The notes beneath the pieces were generated by a model. The model had not been told where the DNA came from. It saw nothing but the letters and a program-made list of their open reading frames with translations, and did no database searches. Source: Bacteroidaceae bacterium (lineage in GTDB: Bacteria > Bacteroidota > Bacteroidia > Bacteroidales > Bacteroidaceae). From it: a stretch of DNA of 41,415 nucleotides. The DNA lies in NCBI GenBank assembly GCA_900770655.1, contig CAAGLA010000036.1, positions 1 to 41,415 of the forward strand, read 5' to 3'. The position numbers and the translations under genes are program-made. Positions 14,878 through 27,357 of the stretch are shown piece after piece. Within the stretch, counting starts at the first letter, position 1. The number at the start of each line of letters is the position of its first letter.

Positions 14878-16718
14878 CGGTAACGGTACATAACCTCTTC
14901 GTTCTCATTGAAACCATCGCTGAACTCGTTGTCCTCGATGGTTACGTTTATAACCCTGTCGAAAAGGAAGCGGTGCCTGTTCCAATGGAATGGTTCATAA
15001 TCCTTGTTCTGTATAATTTTATTACCGCGAAATACCAACCCGTCCAAAGACTTGGCATACACTATGGGAGCATCGAAGGTCTCGAATACATTATTTTCAA
15101 TTACAACCCCCTTGCCATTACCTCCGTGGAAATATTTTTGCTGACCCGAAAGGTTCGGAATTTCGGGATATATTGAGATTATTCCGTCGGTGAACTGGAA
15201 CATATTTGTGAGTGCATTTACAAAACGGTTGTCACGAATTATGACATCGCGGCAAGCCCCTGTCTCGAACCAGCCGTTACAGTCACCGCAAAGAAGGATT
15301 GCCGTTCCCGATGTGTGGTCGAAAAGGTTGTTTTCAACAACGGTGCGCTTGGGTGTACTGAACAATGCACCGCGTGCGCGGTTGTTGCGCACTGTATTCC
15401 CATAGAAATGTACTTCGGGAGTCCATTCGAGGTTTTCTATTCCATAATTGCCGTTGGCAATATCGGCAGGAAGAGGTTTTTCAAAGGTTATCTTAAATTC
15501 CTTGCTGCCCGCAATGACATCTTTGTCGTGCGGTTCTATAGCGACTATGCGATTGCCTTCGGTTATTTCCATTACATCGGAACGCACGAACTGCACGCTG
15601 TCACCCGTACCGCCCCAGTAGAAACCGTATGCCTGAGAGTGCATATAGCGCCCCACAAGAGTGTGGTCATCTATTCTCCCGACAACACGCAAATATGTTC
15701 CGTGCACGTTTATGGCATCGTCCATCATTCCTTCGTATAGGCCACCGCCCGACTCTATTCTGCCTTTGCAACCCGAAAAGTGAGTAGCGTCTGCCTGAGT
15801 GGTAAAGTACCTATCACTGCCCTCCTCTATAGCCACATTGAAGCCTTCCAGAGTGATATTCTCGCTCGCTTGGACAAGAAGACCCATACCTTCGGCATAG
15901 TGCACTGTTGAATTCCTTATCCCTATATTCTTGCTGCAAGAGATGAAGATTCCCGGTGTAGGGCGAGCGTATGAACGCATTGCGACCACAGTCCCCGGTA
16001 CAAGACGGGCATCGCGCCACGGAGCACGCACAACGCGCGGCTCAATCTCTTCTACCCCATTGACACCCAAGCCAATATCGCTCGTGTTGTAGACAAGGTG
16101 TTTTGTCTCGCCGTCAAATGCAATACCCCACCCCGGAGTAAATTCCCAATTGCTGCCGTATGTAACCAAACGGCCATCGACAATTCTATAATTCACATAC
16201 GGGGCAATGCGGTAGGTTATCATACCGTTTTCCGTATCGTTTTCGATAACTTCCACCTGAGTTATCTGCGGCACACGGGTATCAATGGCGACCGATTCAA
16301 TTACACAATTCTCGCAATCGACCATTGATATTGGAAGCATACGGCCATTCATAAGAAACTGCGCCTTGCCTTCGCCGCCATTTACTGTGGCCGCACGAAT
16401 TGTAAAATTCTTCATACCCTCGAGTACAAGAGCCACCTTCTTGGGGTTGTCTTGGTCGTGGTTCGATATGTAATACTCGCGCACTATGGCACTGTCGGGG
16501 TAGAAATCGTACTCGCCACCCTCGAAAAGCAACACTGCTGGCGCACCATTGCATTCTGTCTTTATGGTCTCGATAGCGGCCGCCACCTCAGCGGTCATAT
16601 CCTCGCCCGTGCCGGGCACGATACCGAAATCGGCTGCGTAGAAGACCTTTTCACGGGTGGCACACGAGAACAACAGCGGCAAGCAGAGGAGAAATACTGC
16701 AAAAAAACTCTTTTTCAT
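14874..16718 (-). CDS. GH110 exo-alpha-1,3-galactosidase lipoprotein
   Basis: A 614-residue lipoprotein removing terminal alpha-1,3-linked galactose, as in blood-group B or linear B-type chains. I chose the ATG at 16718, not the frame's first ATG at 16853, because it begins a lipoprotein signal (MKKSFFAVFLLCLPLLFSC). The rest is a parallel beta-helix with many N-N/D-x-F turns. Candidate catalytic acids are D310 (TTQADATHFS) and D333-D334 (MMDDAINVHGTY). Their 23-24 residue spacing equals that of the acids I recall for a characterised GH110 enzyme (D321, D344, D345). The promoter box lies at 16788-16817. It is first in a run with the RluA-type gene (4-nt overlap) and the transglycosylase-like gene. 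Confidence 0.92.
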   Translation of the reverse strand: MKKSFFAVFLLCLPLLFSCATREKVFYAADFGIVPGTGEDMTAEVAAAIETIKTECNGAPAVLLFEGGEYDFYPDSAIVREYYISNHDQDNPKKVALVLEGMKNFTIRAATVNGGEGKAQFLMNGRMLPISMVDCENCVIESVAIDTRVPQITQVEVIENDTENGMITYRIAPYVNYRIVDGRLVTYGSNWEFTPGWGIAFDGETKHLVYNTSDIGLGVNGVEEIEPRVVRAPWRDARLVPGTVVAMRSYARPTPGIFISCSKNIGIRNSTVHYAEGMGLLVQASENITLEGFNVAIEEGSDRYFTTQADATHFSGCKGRIESGGGLYEGMMDDAINVHGTYLRVVGRIDDHTLVGRYMHSQAYGFYWGGTGDSVQFVRSDVMEITEGNRIVAIEPHDKDVIAGSKEFKITFEKPLPADIANGNYGIENLEWTPEVHFYGNTVRNNRARGALFSTPKRTVVENNLFDHTSGTAILLCGDCNGWFETGACRDVIIRDNRFVNALTNMFQFTDGIISIYPEIPNLSGQQKYFHGGNGKGVVIENNVFETFDAPIVYAKSLDGLVFRGNKIIQNKDYEPFHWNRHRFLFDRVINVTIEDNEFSDGFNENEEVMYRYR

Positions 16719-16787
16719 ATACTTCAACAATAGATTGGTTATTTCTGTTTTGTTAGCCACAATCTGTGGCAATTTATTCTTTTTTTG

Positions 16788-16817
16788 CGAAGATAAACAA
16801 AAAGTGACAAAGCGCAA
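16788..16817 (-). promoter_or_regulatory. Probable promoter of the GH110 operon
   Basis: On the minus strand a TTG (16817-16815) is separated by 19 nt from TATCTTCG (16795-16788), one base off the TAnnTTTG -7 consensus. It lies about 70 nt before the chosen start and inside the rejected N-terminal extension, supporting that choice. A small GCCACA/TGTGGC hairpin (16755-16770) follows in the leader. Confidence 0.5.
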
Positions 16818-16981
16818 CCCATAAGAGCCTATTTTTATGACATTATGCCACACAGGAGCAGAATTTGACGACTTTTTTATGCAATGATGACAGTTACACT
16901 ATTTTGGTACTGTTTTTGCCAATAAACCTGCAAAGGAGAGATTTTTCTCTTTTATTATATAAATAATTTATAATTTATCAT

Positions 16982-16989
16982 TATCTTTG
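16982..16989 (+). promoter_or_regulatory. -7 box of secA
   Basis: TATCTTTG matches TAnnTTTG perfectly, 64 nt before the secA start, with an AT-rich stretch upstream. No clear -33 TTG is seen. Confidence 0.6.
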
Positions 16990-17053
16990 CAGTTAACTGC
17001 GGAATTTACGTTCAACGCATTAACAACGCGAAAAATAAAAAAAATACAACATA

Positions 17054-20374
<3,321 letters not shown>

Positions 20375-20393
20375 ATAAAAGATAGAGAGTGTT

Positions 20394-20828
20394 ATGTCTA
20401 TTAGCAGAGAAACACAAAACAAGCTGCAGAGTGTCATTGAGAAGATGACAAAGGAATTCATTACTGCAGAAGAGACACGGGTTACCGATTTCAACATTAA
20501 GGTAAACGGAGAGAACGGAGAGCTTGTAATCAGCGACGACGACAGCAAGGTCCTCGCGCGCGTACATATTATAGAGTGGGAAGGCGTTCACGACGAAGCA
20601 GTCTTTGAGAAAGAACTGCGCACCATTCTTGTAAAGATGCAAGAGGGCGGTGCTTTCGACAACCTCAATATAGCCAAGCCCTACTCCTTCGTGCTCACCG
20701 ACGATGACGACGTAGCCATTGTTGACCTGTTGCTTGTAGACGACGACACACTGATACTAAGCGAAGACCTTCTCGAGGGATTCGACGAAGAGATGAACCA
20801 GTTTCTTAAACATCTATTAGAAGAGTAA
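20394..20828 (+). CDS. Small acidic protein downstream of secA
   Basis: A 144-residue, strongly acidic protein that I do not recognise. It lacks a signal peptide or membrane helix. Runs of aspartate (SDDDSK near 47-52, TDDDDVA near 102-108, VDDDTL near 115-120) alternate with beta-like hydrophobic segments, and both ends look helical. It begins 19 nt after secA and ends before a strong hairpin, so it is probably cotranscribed with secA. A role as a SecA or export accessory is only a guess from position. Confidence 0.75.
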   Translation: MSISRETQNKLQSVIEKMTKEFITAEETRVTDFNIKVNGENGELVISDDDSKVLARVHIIEWEGVHDEAVFEKELRTILVKMQEGGAFDNLNIAKPYSFVLTDDDDVAIVDLLLVDDDTLILSEDLLEGFDEEMNQFLKHLLEE

Positions 20829-20848
20829 AGAGAACACTTCATATTCTT

Positions 20849-20887
20849 GCACTATCGGGCGACCTGCTGAAGGTCGCCCGATAGTGC
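20849..20887 (+). terminator. Strong hairpin ending the secA unit
   Basis: A 17-bp perfect stem (GCACTATCGGGCGACCT and complement) with a 5-nt GCTGA loop sits 21 nt after the acidic protein gene. It lacks a T-tract on either side, so it may act as an mRNA 3' stabiliser as much as a terminator. Confidence 0.65.
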
Positions 20888-21008
20888 GAAAAAGGCCTTA
20901 TAGAACTACCCTGATTTTCTTTTTCACTTCGTTATTTTCCAAAAAGAAAACTCAAAAATTCCACAATTGCTAAAAAAAATTAATATTGAAAAATTTCCGT
21001 AATTTATA

Positions 21009-21040
21009 TAGAAAACTTTTTTGCGCTAACAAGTTTTCTA
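21009..21040. promoter_or_regulatory. Candidate TetR operator
   Basis: A perfect 10-bp inverted repeat, TAGAAAACTT (21009-21018) and AAGTTTTCTA (21031-21040), with 12 nt between the arms. It encloses the -33 element and ends 2 nt before the -7 box of the efflux operon, where repressor binding would block RNA polymerase. The size fits a TetR-family dimer site. Confidence 0.6.
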
Positions 21041-21050
21041 CGTAACTTTG
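21020..21050 (+). promoter_or_regulatory. Promoter of the TetR-RND efflux operon
   Basis: TTTG (21020-21023), a 19-nt spacer, and TAACTTTG (21043-21050) form the best Bacteroidetes-type promoter in the window. Transcription would start near 21057, about 25 nt before the GTG start of the regulator gene. Confidence 0.75.
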
Positions 21051-21082
21051 CAAGCGAAAACAAACACTATAAAGAAGAGAGA

Positions 21083-21733
21083 GTGAAAGAGAACAAAGAG
21101 ACTTGCAAAGATGAACTACGCTACCACATTGCCGAAACGGCCCTGCAGCAGTTTGCAGAGAAAGGCATAAAAGAGGTGAAGATGGACAACATCGCATCTC
21201 TTCTTTCTGTGTCGAAACGTACAATCTACGAGCTCTACACCGACAAGGAGCAACTGCTCTTGGAAGCGTTGAAGATTCAGAACGAGAGAATGAGGGAAGA
21301 GGGAAAAAGAAGAATAAGGGGAGCAAAGCACATTCTCGATATTATACTGAGCCTCTACACGCTCTACTTTGAAAAATTGAAAAGTGTAAACAAGAAGTTC
21401 TTCACTGAGATTGAAAAATACCCCAACATCTGCAAGCGCAACAAGGACAGGGAGAACAAGAACAACAAAAGGTTTATAGCGTGGATGGAAATGGGACGTA
21501 AACAGGGGATGTTCCGCCAAGATGCAAACTTTGAGATATTGCTGTTCATCCTAAGACGTGACCTGCAAACCATATTCACAGCCAACATTGGCAGCGAAGA
21601 GAATGAACTGAGCAAATACCCGGTCGATGAACTGGGACGCACGCTTATCCTGTTCTACCTCAGGGGAATTTCTACACCGAAAGGACAGACAATTATTGAA
21701 GAATACCTAAACAAGAACAAAAACAATATATAA
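21083..21733 (+). CDS. TetR-family transcriptional regulator of the efflux operon
   Basis: A 216-residue regulator. The start is GTG at 21083; no nearby in-frame ATG exists and the start leaves the DNA-binding domain whole. Residues about 11-57 form the TetR helix-turn-helix (ETALQQFAEKGIKEVKMDNIASLLSVSKRTIYELY), followed by an all-helical ligand and dimer domain rich in lysine. It lies 8 nt before the TolC gene, first in a four- or five-gene efflux operon, and probably represses its own promoter at 21009-21050 until a drug or bile-like ligand binds. The ligand cannot be read from sequence. Confidence 0.92.
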   Translation: MKENKETCKDELRYHIAETALQQFAEKGIKEVKMDNIASLLSVSKRTIYELYTDKEQLLLEALKIQNERMREEGKRRIRGAKHILDIILSLYTLYFEKLKSVNKKFFTEIEKYPNICKRNKDRENKNNKRFIAWMEMGRKQGMFRQDANFEILLFILRRDLQTIFTANIGSEENELSKYPVDELGRTLILFYLRGISTPKGQTIIEEYLNKNKNNI

Positions 21734-21741
21734 TAGTAGTT

Positions 21742-23061
21742 ATGAACATTAAGAAGCGATTAAAGACAGCGGTTGCAATGCTGGCAGCATTCGTGCTTTC
21801 AGCCAATGCACAAGAGACTACACCGACAATGCATTTGACACTCGACCAAGCTATCGAGCTGGCATTGAGCGAAAACCCTACAATTAAGATTGCAGAGCAG
21901 GAGATTCAGCTGAAGGAGGTTGCACAGACCGAGGCTTGGCAGAACCTGTTGCCCACAGTCTCTATTGACGGAACAGTAACATACAACATTAAGGTTGCCG
22001 AAATTAAGACAAGTATGGGTAGCTTTAAAATGGGTATGGACGACTCAAACACTTGGAACGGTGCGCTTCAAGTGGCAATACCTTTGTATGCTCCGGCAGT
22101 ATACAAGGCGATGAGTATTACCGAGAGCGACCTCGAACTTGCTGTAGAGAAGAGCCGCGGTTCAAGGATTGACCTTGTAAACCAAGTGACAAAGGCCTAT
22201 TACCAACTTATGCTTGCTCAGGATTCATACGAGGTTCTAAAAGAGAACTACGGGCTTGCCGAGGCAAACTTCAACGTTGTAAATGCGATGTATGAACAGG
22301 GACGCGTAAGCGAGTACGACAAGATTAGCGCCGAAGTGCAGAAGAACAGCGCTTGGCCATCGGTTGTCAGCGGGCAGAACGGTGTTGAGCTCGCAATGCT
22401 GCAGCTTAAAGTACTTATGGGCATTACAGCCGATGTTGACATTGTAATTGACGACAACCTTAAGAACTACGAAAACGAAATGACCGAGGTTGCCACAACC
22501 GATATTGACCTTACAAACAACTCGTCGCTCAGGCAGCTGGACCTTCAGGGTGAACTTCTCAGCAGACAGCGCAGAATGCTTAACACATCGTTTATGCCGA
22601 CAGTTGCACTTGTGGGCAGCTACCAGTACCAGTCGATGTCGAACACAAACTGGGAGGTGCACAACTACAACTGGAGCAATGCTTCGTCGCTCACATTGTC
22701 GGTTAGCATTCCACTATTCAAGGCAAGCAACTTCACAAGCCTTAAGACAAACCGCATTCAGCAGTACCAGCTTGCCGAATCGAGAATAAACGCCGAGCGT
22801 ATGCTAAGTATGCAGGCACAGAGCTATTTGGACAATATGACTACAAGTGCCGAACAGCTCGAGAGCAACAAGAACGCCATTGAGCTTGCCGAAAAGGGTT
22901 TGGAGATTAGCCAAATGAGATACGATGTAGGTCGAGGAACCATTCTGGAGCTCACCAACTCACAGGTTTCACTGACAAACGTAAGGCTTTCATACAACAA
23001 TACAATATACGAATATCTGGTTGCAAAATCGGATTTCAACACAGTACTTGGTAAAGAATAA
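21742..23061 (+). CDS. TolC-family outer-membrane efflux channel
   Basis: A 439-residue outer-membrane factor forming the exit duct of the tripartite pump. A signal peptide (MNIKKRLKTAVAMLAAFVLSANAQ) precedes a long helical body with the two internal repeats of the family: LDQAIELALSENPTIK near 31-46, the coiled-coil helices, and the second half with YDVGRGTILELTNSQVSLTNVRLSYNN near 394-420. Length and layout are normal. It is flanked by the regulator gene (8 nt) and the adaptor gene (19 nt), all on one transcript. Confidence 0.95.
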   Translation: MNIKKRLKTAVAMLAAFVLSANAQETTPTMHLTLDQAIELALSENPTIKIAEQEIQLKEVAQTEAWQNLLPTVSIDGTVTYNIKVAEIKTSMGSFKMGMDDSNTWNGALQVAIPLYAPAVYKAMSITESDLELAVEKSRGSRIDLVNQVTKAYYQLMLAQDSYEVLKENYGLAEANFNVVNAMYEQGRVSEYDKISAEVQKNSAWPSVVSGQNGVELAMLQLKVLMGITADVDIVIDDNLKNYENEMTEVATTDIDLTNNSSLRQLDLQGELLSRQRRMLNTSFMPTVALVGSYQYQSMSNTNWEVHNYNWSNASSLTLSVSIPLFKASNFTSLKTNRIQQYQLAESRINAERMLSMQAQSYLDNMTTSAEQLESNKNAIELAEKGLEISQMRYDVGRGTILELTNSQVSLTNVRLSYNNTIYEYLVAKSDFNTVLGKE

Positions 23062-23080
23062 ATAAAAACAATATAAAGAT

Positions 23081-24109
23081 ATGAAGAAGAATCTGACAAT
23101 TATCGCGTTGGTTGCTACAGCACTGCTATCAGCTTGCGGCAGTTCTGAGAAACAGAATGAGACAGCAACAGCAAACAGTGTAAAGACAGAGAAACCGAGA
23201 GTAAAGATTGCCACTGTAACAACAGAGGCTGTTCCCCAGTTGGAGGAGTACACAACCACCGTTGAAGCTAAGGTAAAGAACAACATTATTCCATCTTCGC
23301 CACTTCGCATTGAGAGAATCTTTGTAGAGGTTGGACAGAGCGTGAGAAAAGGTGACAGACTTGTACAGCTCGACGAGAGCAACCTCGAACAGCTTAGACT
23401 GCAGTACGAAAACCAGCTTGTAGACTTCAGACGCGTTGAGGAGCTATACAGAGTAGGCGGCACATCGAGAGCCGAATATGACAATGCCAGAACTCAGCTG
23501 GAGGTTGTAAAAAGACAGCTCGAGAACCGCACAGAAAACACATTGCTGGTTAGCCCTATAGATGGTGTAGTTTCGGTACGCAACTACGACAACGGCGATA
23601 TGTACGGTGGCCAGCCTATCCTTGTCATTGAGCAGATATCACCTGTCAAAATGAAAGTTAACATAAGCGAGTCGCGCTACGCAGCTACTAACAAGGAGCT
23701 CGATGTACAGGTTGTCTTTGATGCAGCCTACGGCAGCGAGACTTTTGCGGGCAGCATAGACCTTATATACCCCACCATAGACAGAGCAACACACACATTC
23801 CCTGTTGAGATTAACATTGCAAACAATGACAGAAGGATACGTCCGGGTATGTTCGGCAAGGTAACTGTAAACTTCGGTACACAAGACCACGTTGTAGTTC
23901 CCGACGCAGCTGTAATTAAGCAGGCCGGAAGTGGCGACTACTATGTATTTACATACGAGAACGGTATTGTAAAGAACAACAAGGTTCAGCTTGGCCGCCG
24001 TATGGATAACCGCTACGAGGTACTTTCGGGCATTGAGCCGGGAGCACAGGTTGTTGTAGCCGGTGCAAACAACATAACAGACGGTGCAGAGGTTGAGGTA
24101 ATTGAATAA
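23081..24109 (+). CDS. RND efflux adaptor (membrane fusion protein), lipoprotein
   Basis: A 342-residue periplasmic adaptor linking the pump to the TolC channel. A lipobox (TALLSAC, Cys19) anchors it to the inner membrane. Visible elements are the first lipoyl half (RIERIFVEVGQSVRKGDRLVQLD), a short helical hairpin, the second lipoyl half (NTLLVSPIDGVVSVRNYDNGDMY), a beta-barrel, and a membrane-proximal end (GRRMDNRYEVLSGIEPGAQVVVAG). The short coiled coil suits the AcrA/MexA-like group. It lies 23 nt before the pump gene. Confidence 0.95.
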   Translation: MKKNLTIIALVATALLSACGSSEKQNETATANSVKTEKPRVKIATVTTEAVPQLEEYTTTVEAKVKNNIIPSSPLRIERIFVEVGQSVRKGDRLVQLDESNLEQLRLQYENQLVDFRRVEELYRVGGTSRAEYDNARTQLEVVKRQLENRTENTLLVSPIDGVVSVRNYDNGDMYGGQPILVIEQISPVKMKVNISESRYAATNKELDVQVVFDAAYGSETFAGSIDLIYPTIDRATHTFPVEINIANNDRRIRPGMFGKVTVNFGTQDHVVVPDAAVIKQAGSGDYYVFTYENGIVKNNKVQLGRRMDNRYEVLSGIEPGAQVVVAGANNITDGAEVEVIE

Positions 24110-24132
24110 CACACACTAAAAAAAGAAACAAA

Positions 24133-27100
24133 ATGAGTATATATGAAAGTGCAGTAAAGAAGCCCATTATGACTTCGCTATGCTTTTTAGCGATAGCTCT
24201 TTTTGGTGTCTTCTCGTTCTCAAAGCTTCCGATCGACCTTATGCCGGATATTGAGACAAACACCATTATGGTATTCACATACTACAATGGTGCTAGTGCC
24301 GAGGATATTGAGAACAACGTAACACGTCCTTTGGAAAACACATTGAACTCTGTTGAGCACCTGAAGCACATAACCACCAACTCAAGAGAGAATGTGTCGG
24401 TGGTAACGCTCGAGTTTGAGTTCGGTTACGATATTGATGACCTCACAAACGATGTGCGCGACAAACTGGATATGGTTGCATCTTCACTTCCCGACGATGC
24501 CAACAACCCTATAATCTTCAAGTTCTCTACCGATATGATTCCTATTCTTATGGTATCGGTAAAGGCCGAAGAGAGCCAAGCAGCGCTATACAAGATACTC
24601 GACGACAATGTCGTGAACCCGCTTGCACGTATTGAGGGTGTGGGTACCGTATCTATTTCGGGTGCACCTGAACGTGAAATAAACGTATATATGGACCCTG
24701 CAAAAATGGAGGCATACAACATTCCTGTAGAAACAGTGAGTGCCATCATTGGTGCAGAGAACCGTAATATCCCCGGCGGTACATTCGATATCGGCAGCAA
24801 CACATACGCACTGCGCATAGAGGGTGAGTTCAAGAACCCGCAGGAGATGTACAACCTTGTCGTAGGCTCTCACAACGGTGCAAATGTATACTTAAGAGAT
24901 ATTGCCACCATACACGACAATGTGCAGGAGCGTGCACAACGCACGTTCACCGACGGCCAGCAGGGTGCTATGATTATTATTCAGAAGCAGAGCGGCGGTA
25001 ACTCGGTGGCTATTTCCGAGGCTGTTCGCGAAGCGCTCCCCGAACTGCAGAAACGTCTTCCTTCCGATGTCAAGATGGATATTATTGTAGATACCTCGGA
25101 GAACATTCTGCAGACCGTCGATACCCTGACAGGTACAATTATGGATGCTCTTGTATTCGTAGTACTTGTGGTATTCGTCTTCTTGGGACGCTGGAGAGCA
25201 ACTGTAATTATTGCTATTACCATTCCGTTCTCGCTCATTGCATCGTTCATATACCTTTACGCAAGCGGCGGTTCAATCAATATGATTTCGCTCTCTTGTT
25301 TGAGTATAGCTATCGGTTCTGTGGTGGACGATGCCATTGTGGTGCTCGAGAATGTCACGACACACATTGAACGCGGCTCCGACCCCAACAATGCGGCTAT
25401 TCACGGAACAAACGAGGTAGGTGTATCGGTTATCGCATCTACACTCACAATGTTCGCTGTGTTCTTCCCGCTGACAATGGTTACAGGTATGGCCGGTGTA
25501 CTCTTCAAGCAGCTTGGCTGGATGATGTGTATCATTATGCTCATTTCACTTGTTGCGTCACTCACACTGACACCTATGATGTGTGCCAAGATGTTGAAAT
25601 TGCAGAAGAAACAGAGCAAGATATTCCTTGCCATATACAAGCCAATACAAAAGGTCCTCGACGGCATTGACAACGGCTATGCAACCATCATCAACTGGGG
25701 TATGCGCCACCGCTGGATTGTACTTGCAGCCTGCTTCGGTCTCTTTGTTCTTAGTTTGATGTGTGCTAAGGGTATAAAGAGCGAGTTCTTCCCCTCAAAC
25801 GACAACGCCCGTGCAAGCGCCAAGATTGAGTTGCCGGTGGGTACACGCGTTGAGATTTCGCAGGATATAGCCCTACAGCTCACAAACACTTGGAAAGAGC
25901 GTTATGGAGAGGATTTGAAAGCCTGCAACTTTACCGTGGGACAAGCCGACGAGAACAACACATTCGCATCGCTCAGCGACAACGGTTCGCACATCATAAG
26001 CTTCAATATGTCGTTCGTGCCTTCGAACGAGCGCGAACTCTCCATTAATGAGATTTGTGACCAGATGCGTGCCGATGTCAAGAACTACCCCGAGATTGCA
26101 AAATCGAACATATCTACCGGACAGGCCGGTATGGGCGGGCAGAGTATGGCGACATTCGAGATTTACGGATACGACTTTGCGACTACCGACCGTTTGGCAA
26201 AAGAACTTGCCGACTCGCTTCGCAAGAGCGACCTTGTTACTCAGGTTATTGTGAGCCGTAGCGCATACCAGCCACAATACAGGGTTGAGTTCGACCGCGA
26301 GAAACTTGCTATGCACGGACTTAACCTGAGCACAGCCGCAACATACTTGCGCAACCGTTACAACGGTGCTATGGCAACATACTTCCGCGAAGATGGTGAC
26401 GAGTACGATGTTAAGGTACGCTACACACCCGAATCGCGCGAAAGCATAGAGGATATTGAGAATGTTGTAATTTACGGTGGCGACGGAAAGCCTGTACGCA
26501 TAAAGGAACTCGGAAAGGTTGTGATGAGCGATATGCCTCCTACCATTGAGCGTAAAGACCGTGAGCGCATTGTTACCGTCGATGCCGTTATGGCTGCCGG
26601 TGCAGCTCTCAGCGACGGTGTTGCGTATGGTAACAGCATTATTGAGAAGATGGAGATTCCTTCGGGTATTGCCATTGAGGTTGCCGGTTCATACGAAGAC
26701 CAAATGGAGTCGAACCGCGACTTGGGCCAGCTTGGTCTCATAATTCTCATTCTGGTGTTCATTGTAATGGCTTCGCAGTTCGAATCGCTCACCTACCCGT
26801 TCATCCTTATGTTCTCGGTGTTGTTTGCCCTGAGCGGTGTGCTGCTTGCACTCTTCATTACAGGCTCGAACCTCAACATTATGTCAATGCTTGGCGGCAT
26901 TATGCTTATCGGTATGGTTGTGAAGAATGGTATCGTGCTCATTGACTACATTATGTTGCTGCGCGAAAGAGGATTGGGTATTATCCCGGCCTGCGTAGGC
27001 GCTGCAAAGAGCCGTCTTCGCCCTGTGCTTATGACAACCTGCACAACAATTCTGGGTATGGTGCCTATGGCTGTAAGCACCGGTGTCGGTGCCGAGATGT

Positions 27101-27297
27101 GGCGCCCGCTTGGTGTAGCCGTGATTGGTGGTCTTACAATATCTACCATTATGACACTTATCTATGTTCCTGCTATGTACGGTGTGTTTGCAGCTGTCGG
27201 TGTCAAGAACAACCGCAGAAAGATTAGAAAGCAGCGCGAGCTGAATGAATACTGGAAGCAGCACAAAGACGAAGAACAGCTGAAACACAAGAAATAA
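24133..27297 (+). CDS. RND-family efflux pump, inner-membrane transporter
   Basis: A 1054-residue proton-driven transporter of the AcrB/MdtB type. It has twelve membrane helices and two large periplasmic loops. The proton-relay aspartates are in the fourth helix (VVDDAIVVLEN, D399-D400), and the partner lysine is in GMVVKNGIVLIDY near 930. These match the hydrophobe/amphiphile exporters better than the metal-exporting CusA type, so drugs, bile acids or lipids are likelier cargo than copper. A 12-bp hairpin separates it from a PII-like gene that seems to belong to the operon. Confidence 0.96.
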   Translation: MSIYESAVKKPIMTSLCFLAIALFGVFSFSKLPIDLMPDIETNTIMVFTYYNGASAEDIENNVTRPLENTLNSVEHLKHITTNSRENVSVVTLEFEFGYDIDDLTNDVRDKLDMVASSLPDDANNPIIFKFSTDMIPILMVSVKAEESQAALYKILDDNVVNPLARIEGVGTVSISGAPEREINVYMDPAKMEAYNIPVETVSAIIGAENRNIPGGTFDIGSNTYALRIEGEFKNPQEMYNLVVGSHNGANVYLRDIATIHDNVQERAQRTFTDGQQGAMIIIQKQSGGNSVAISEAVREALPELQKRLPSDVKMDIIVDTSENILQTVDTLTGTIMDALVFVVLVVFVFLGRWRATVIIAITIPFSLIASFIYLYASGGSINMISLSCLSIAIGSVVDDAIVVLENVTTHIERGSDPNNAAIHGTNEVGVSVIASTLTMFAVFFPLTMVTGMAGVLFKQLGWMMCIIMLISLVASLTLTPMMCAKMLKLQKKQSKIFLAIYKPIQKVLDGIDNGYATIINWGMRHRWIVLAACFGLFVLSLMCAKGIKSEFFPSNDNARASAKIELPVGTRVEISQDIALQLTNTWKERYGEDLKACNFTVGQADENNTFASLSDNGSHIISFNMSFVPSNERELSINEICDQMRADVKNYPEIAKSNISTGQAGMGGQSMATFEIYGYDFATTDRLAKELADSLRKSDLVTQVIVSRSAYQPQYRVEFDREKLAMHGLNLSTAATYLRNRYNGAMATYFREDGDEYDVKVRYTPESRESIEDIENVVIYGGDGKPVRIKELGKVVMSDMPPTIERKDRERIVTVDAVMAAGAALSDGVAYGNSIIEKMEIPSGIAIEVAGSYEDQMESNRDLGQLGLIILILVFIVMASQFESLTYPFILMFSVLFALSGVLLALFITGSNLNIMSMLGGIMLIGMVVKNGIVLIDYIMLLRERGLGIIPACVGAAKSRLRPVLMTTCTTILGMVPMAVSTGVGAEMWRPLGVAVIGGLTISTIMTLIYVPAMYGVFAAVGVKNNRRKIRKQRELNEYWKQHKDEEQLKHKK

Positions 27298-27313
27298 TAC
27301 TTAAATAACAAGA

Positions 27314-27340
27314 GTATAGGCCCGGAGACCGGGCCTATAC
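27314..27340 (+). terminator. Hairpin between pump gene and PII-like gene
   Basis: A perfect 12-bp stem, GTATAGGCCCGG (27314-27325) with CCGGGCCTATAC (27329-27340), and a 3-nt loop. No T-tract follows, so it is more likely a processing or attenuation element inside the operon than a full stop. Confidence 0.55.
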
Positions 27341-27357
27341 CCAAAAGAATATAAAAT

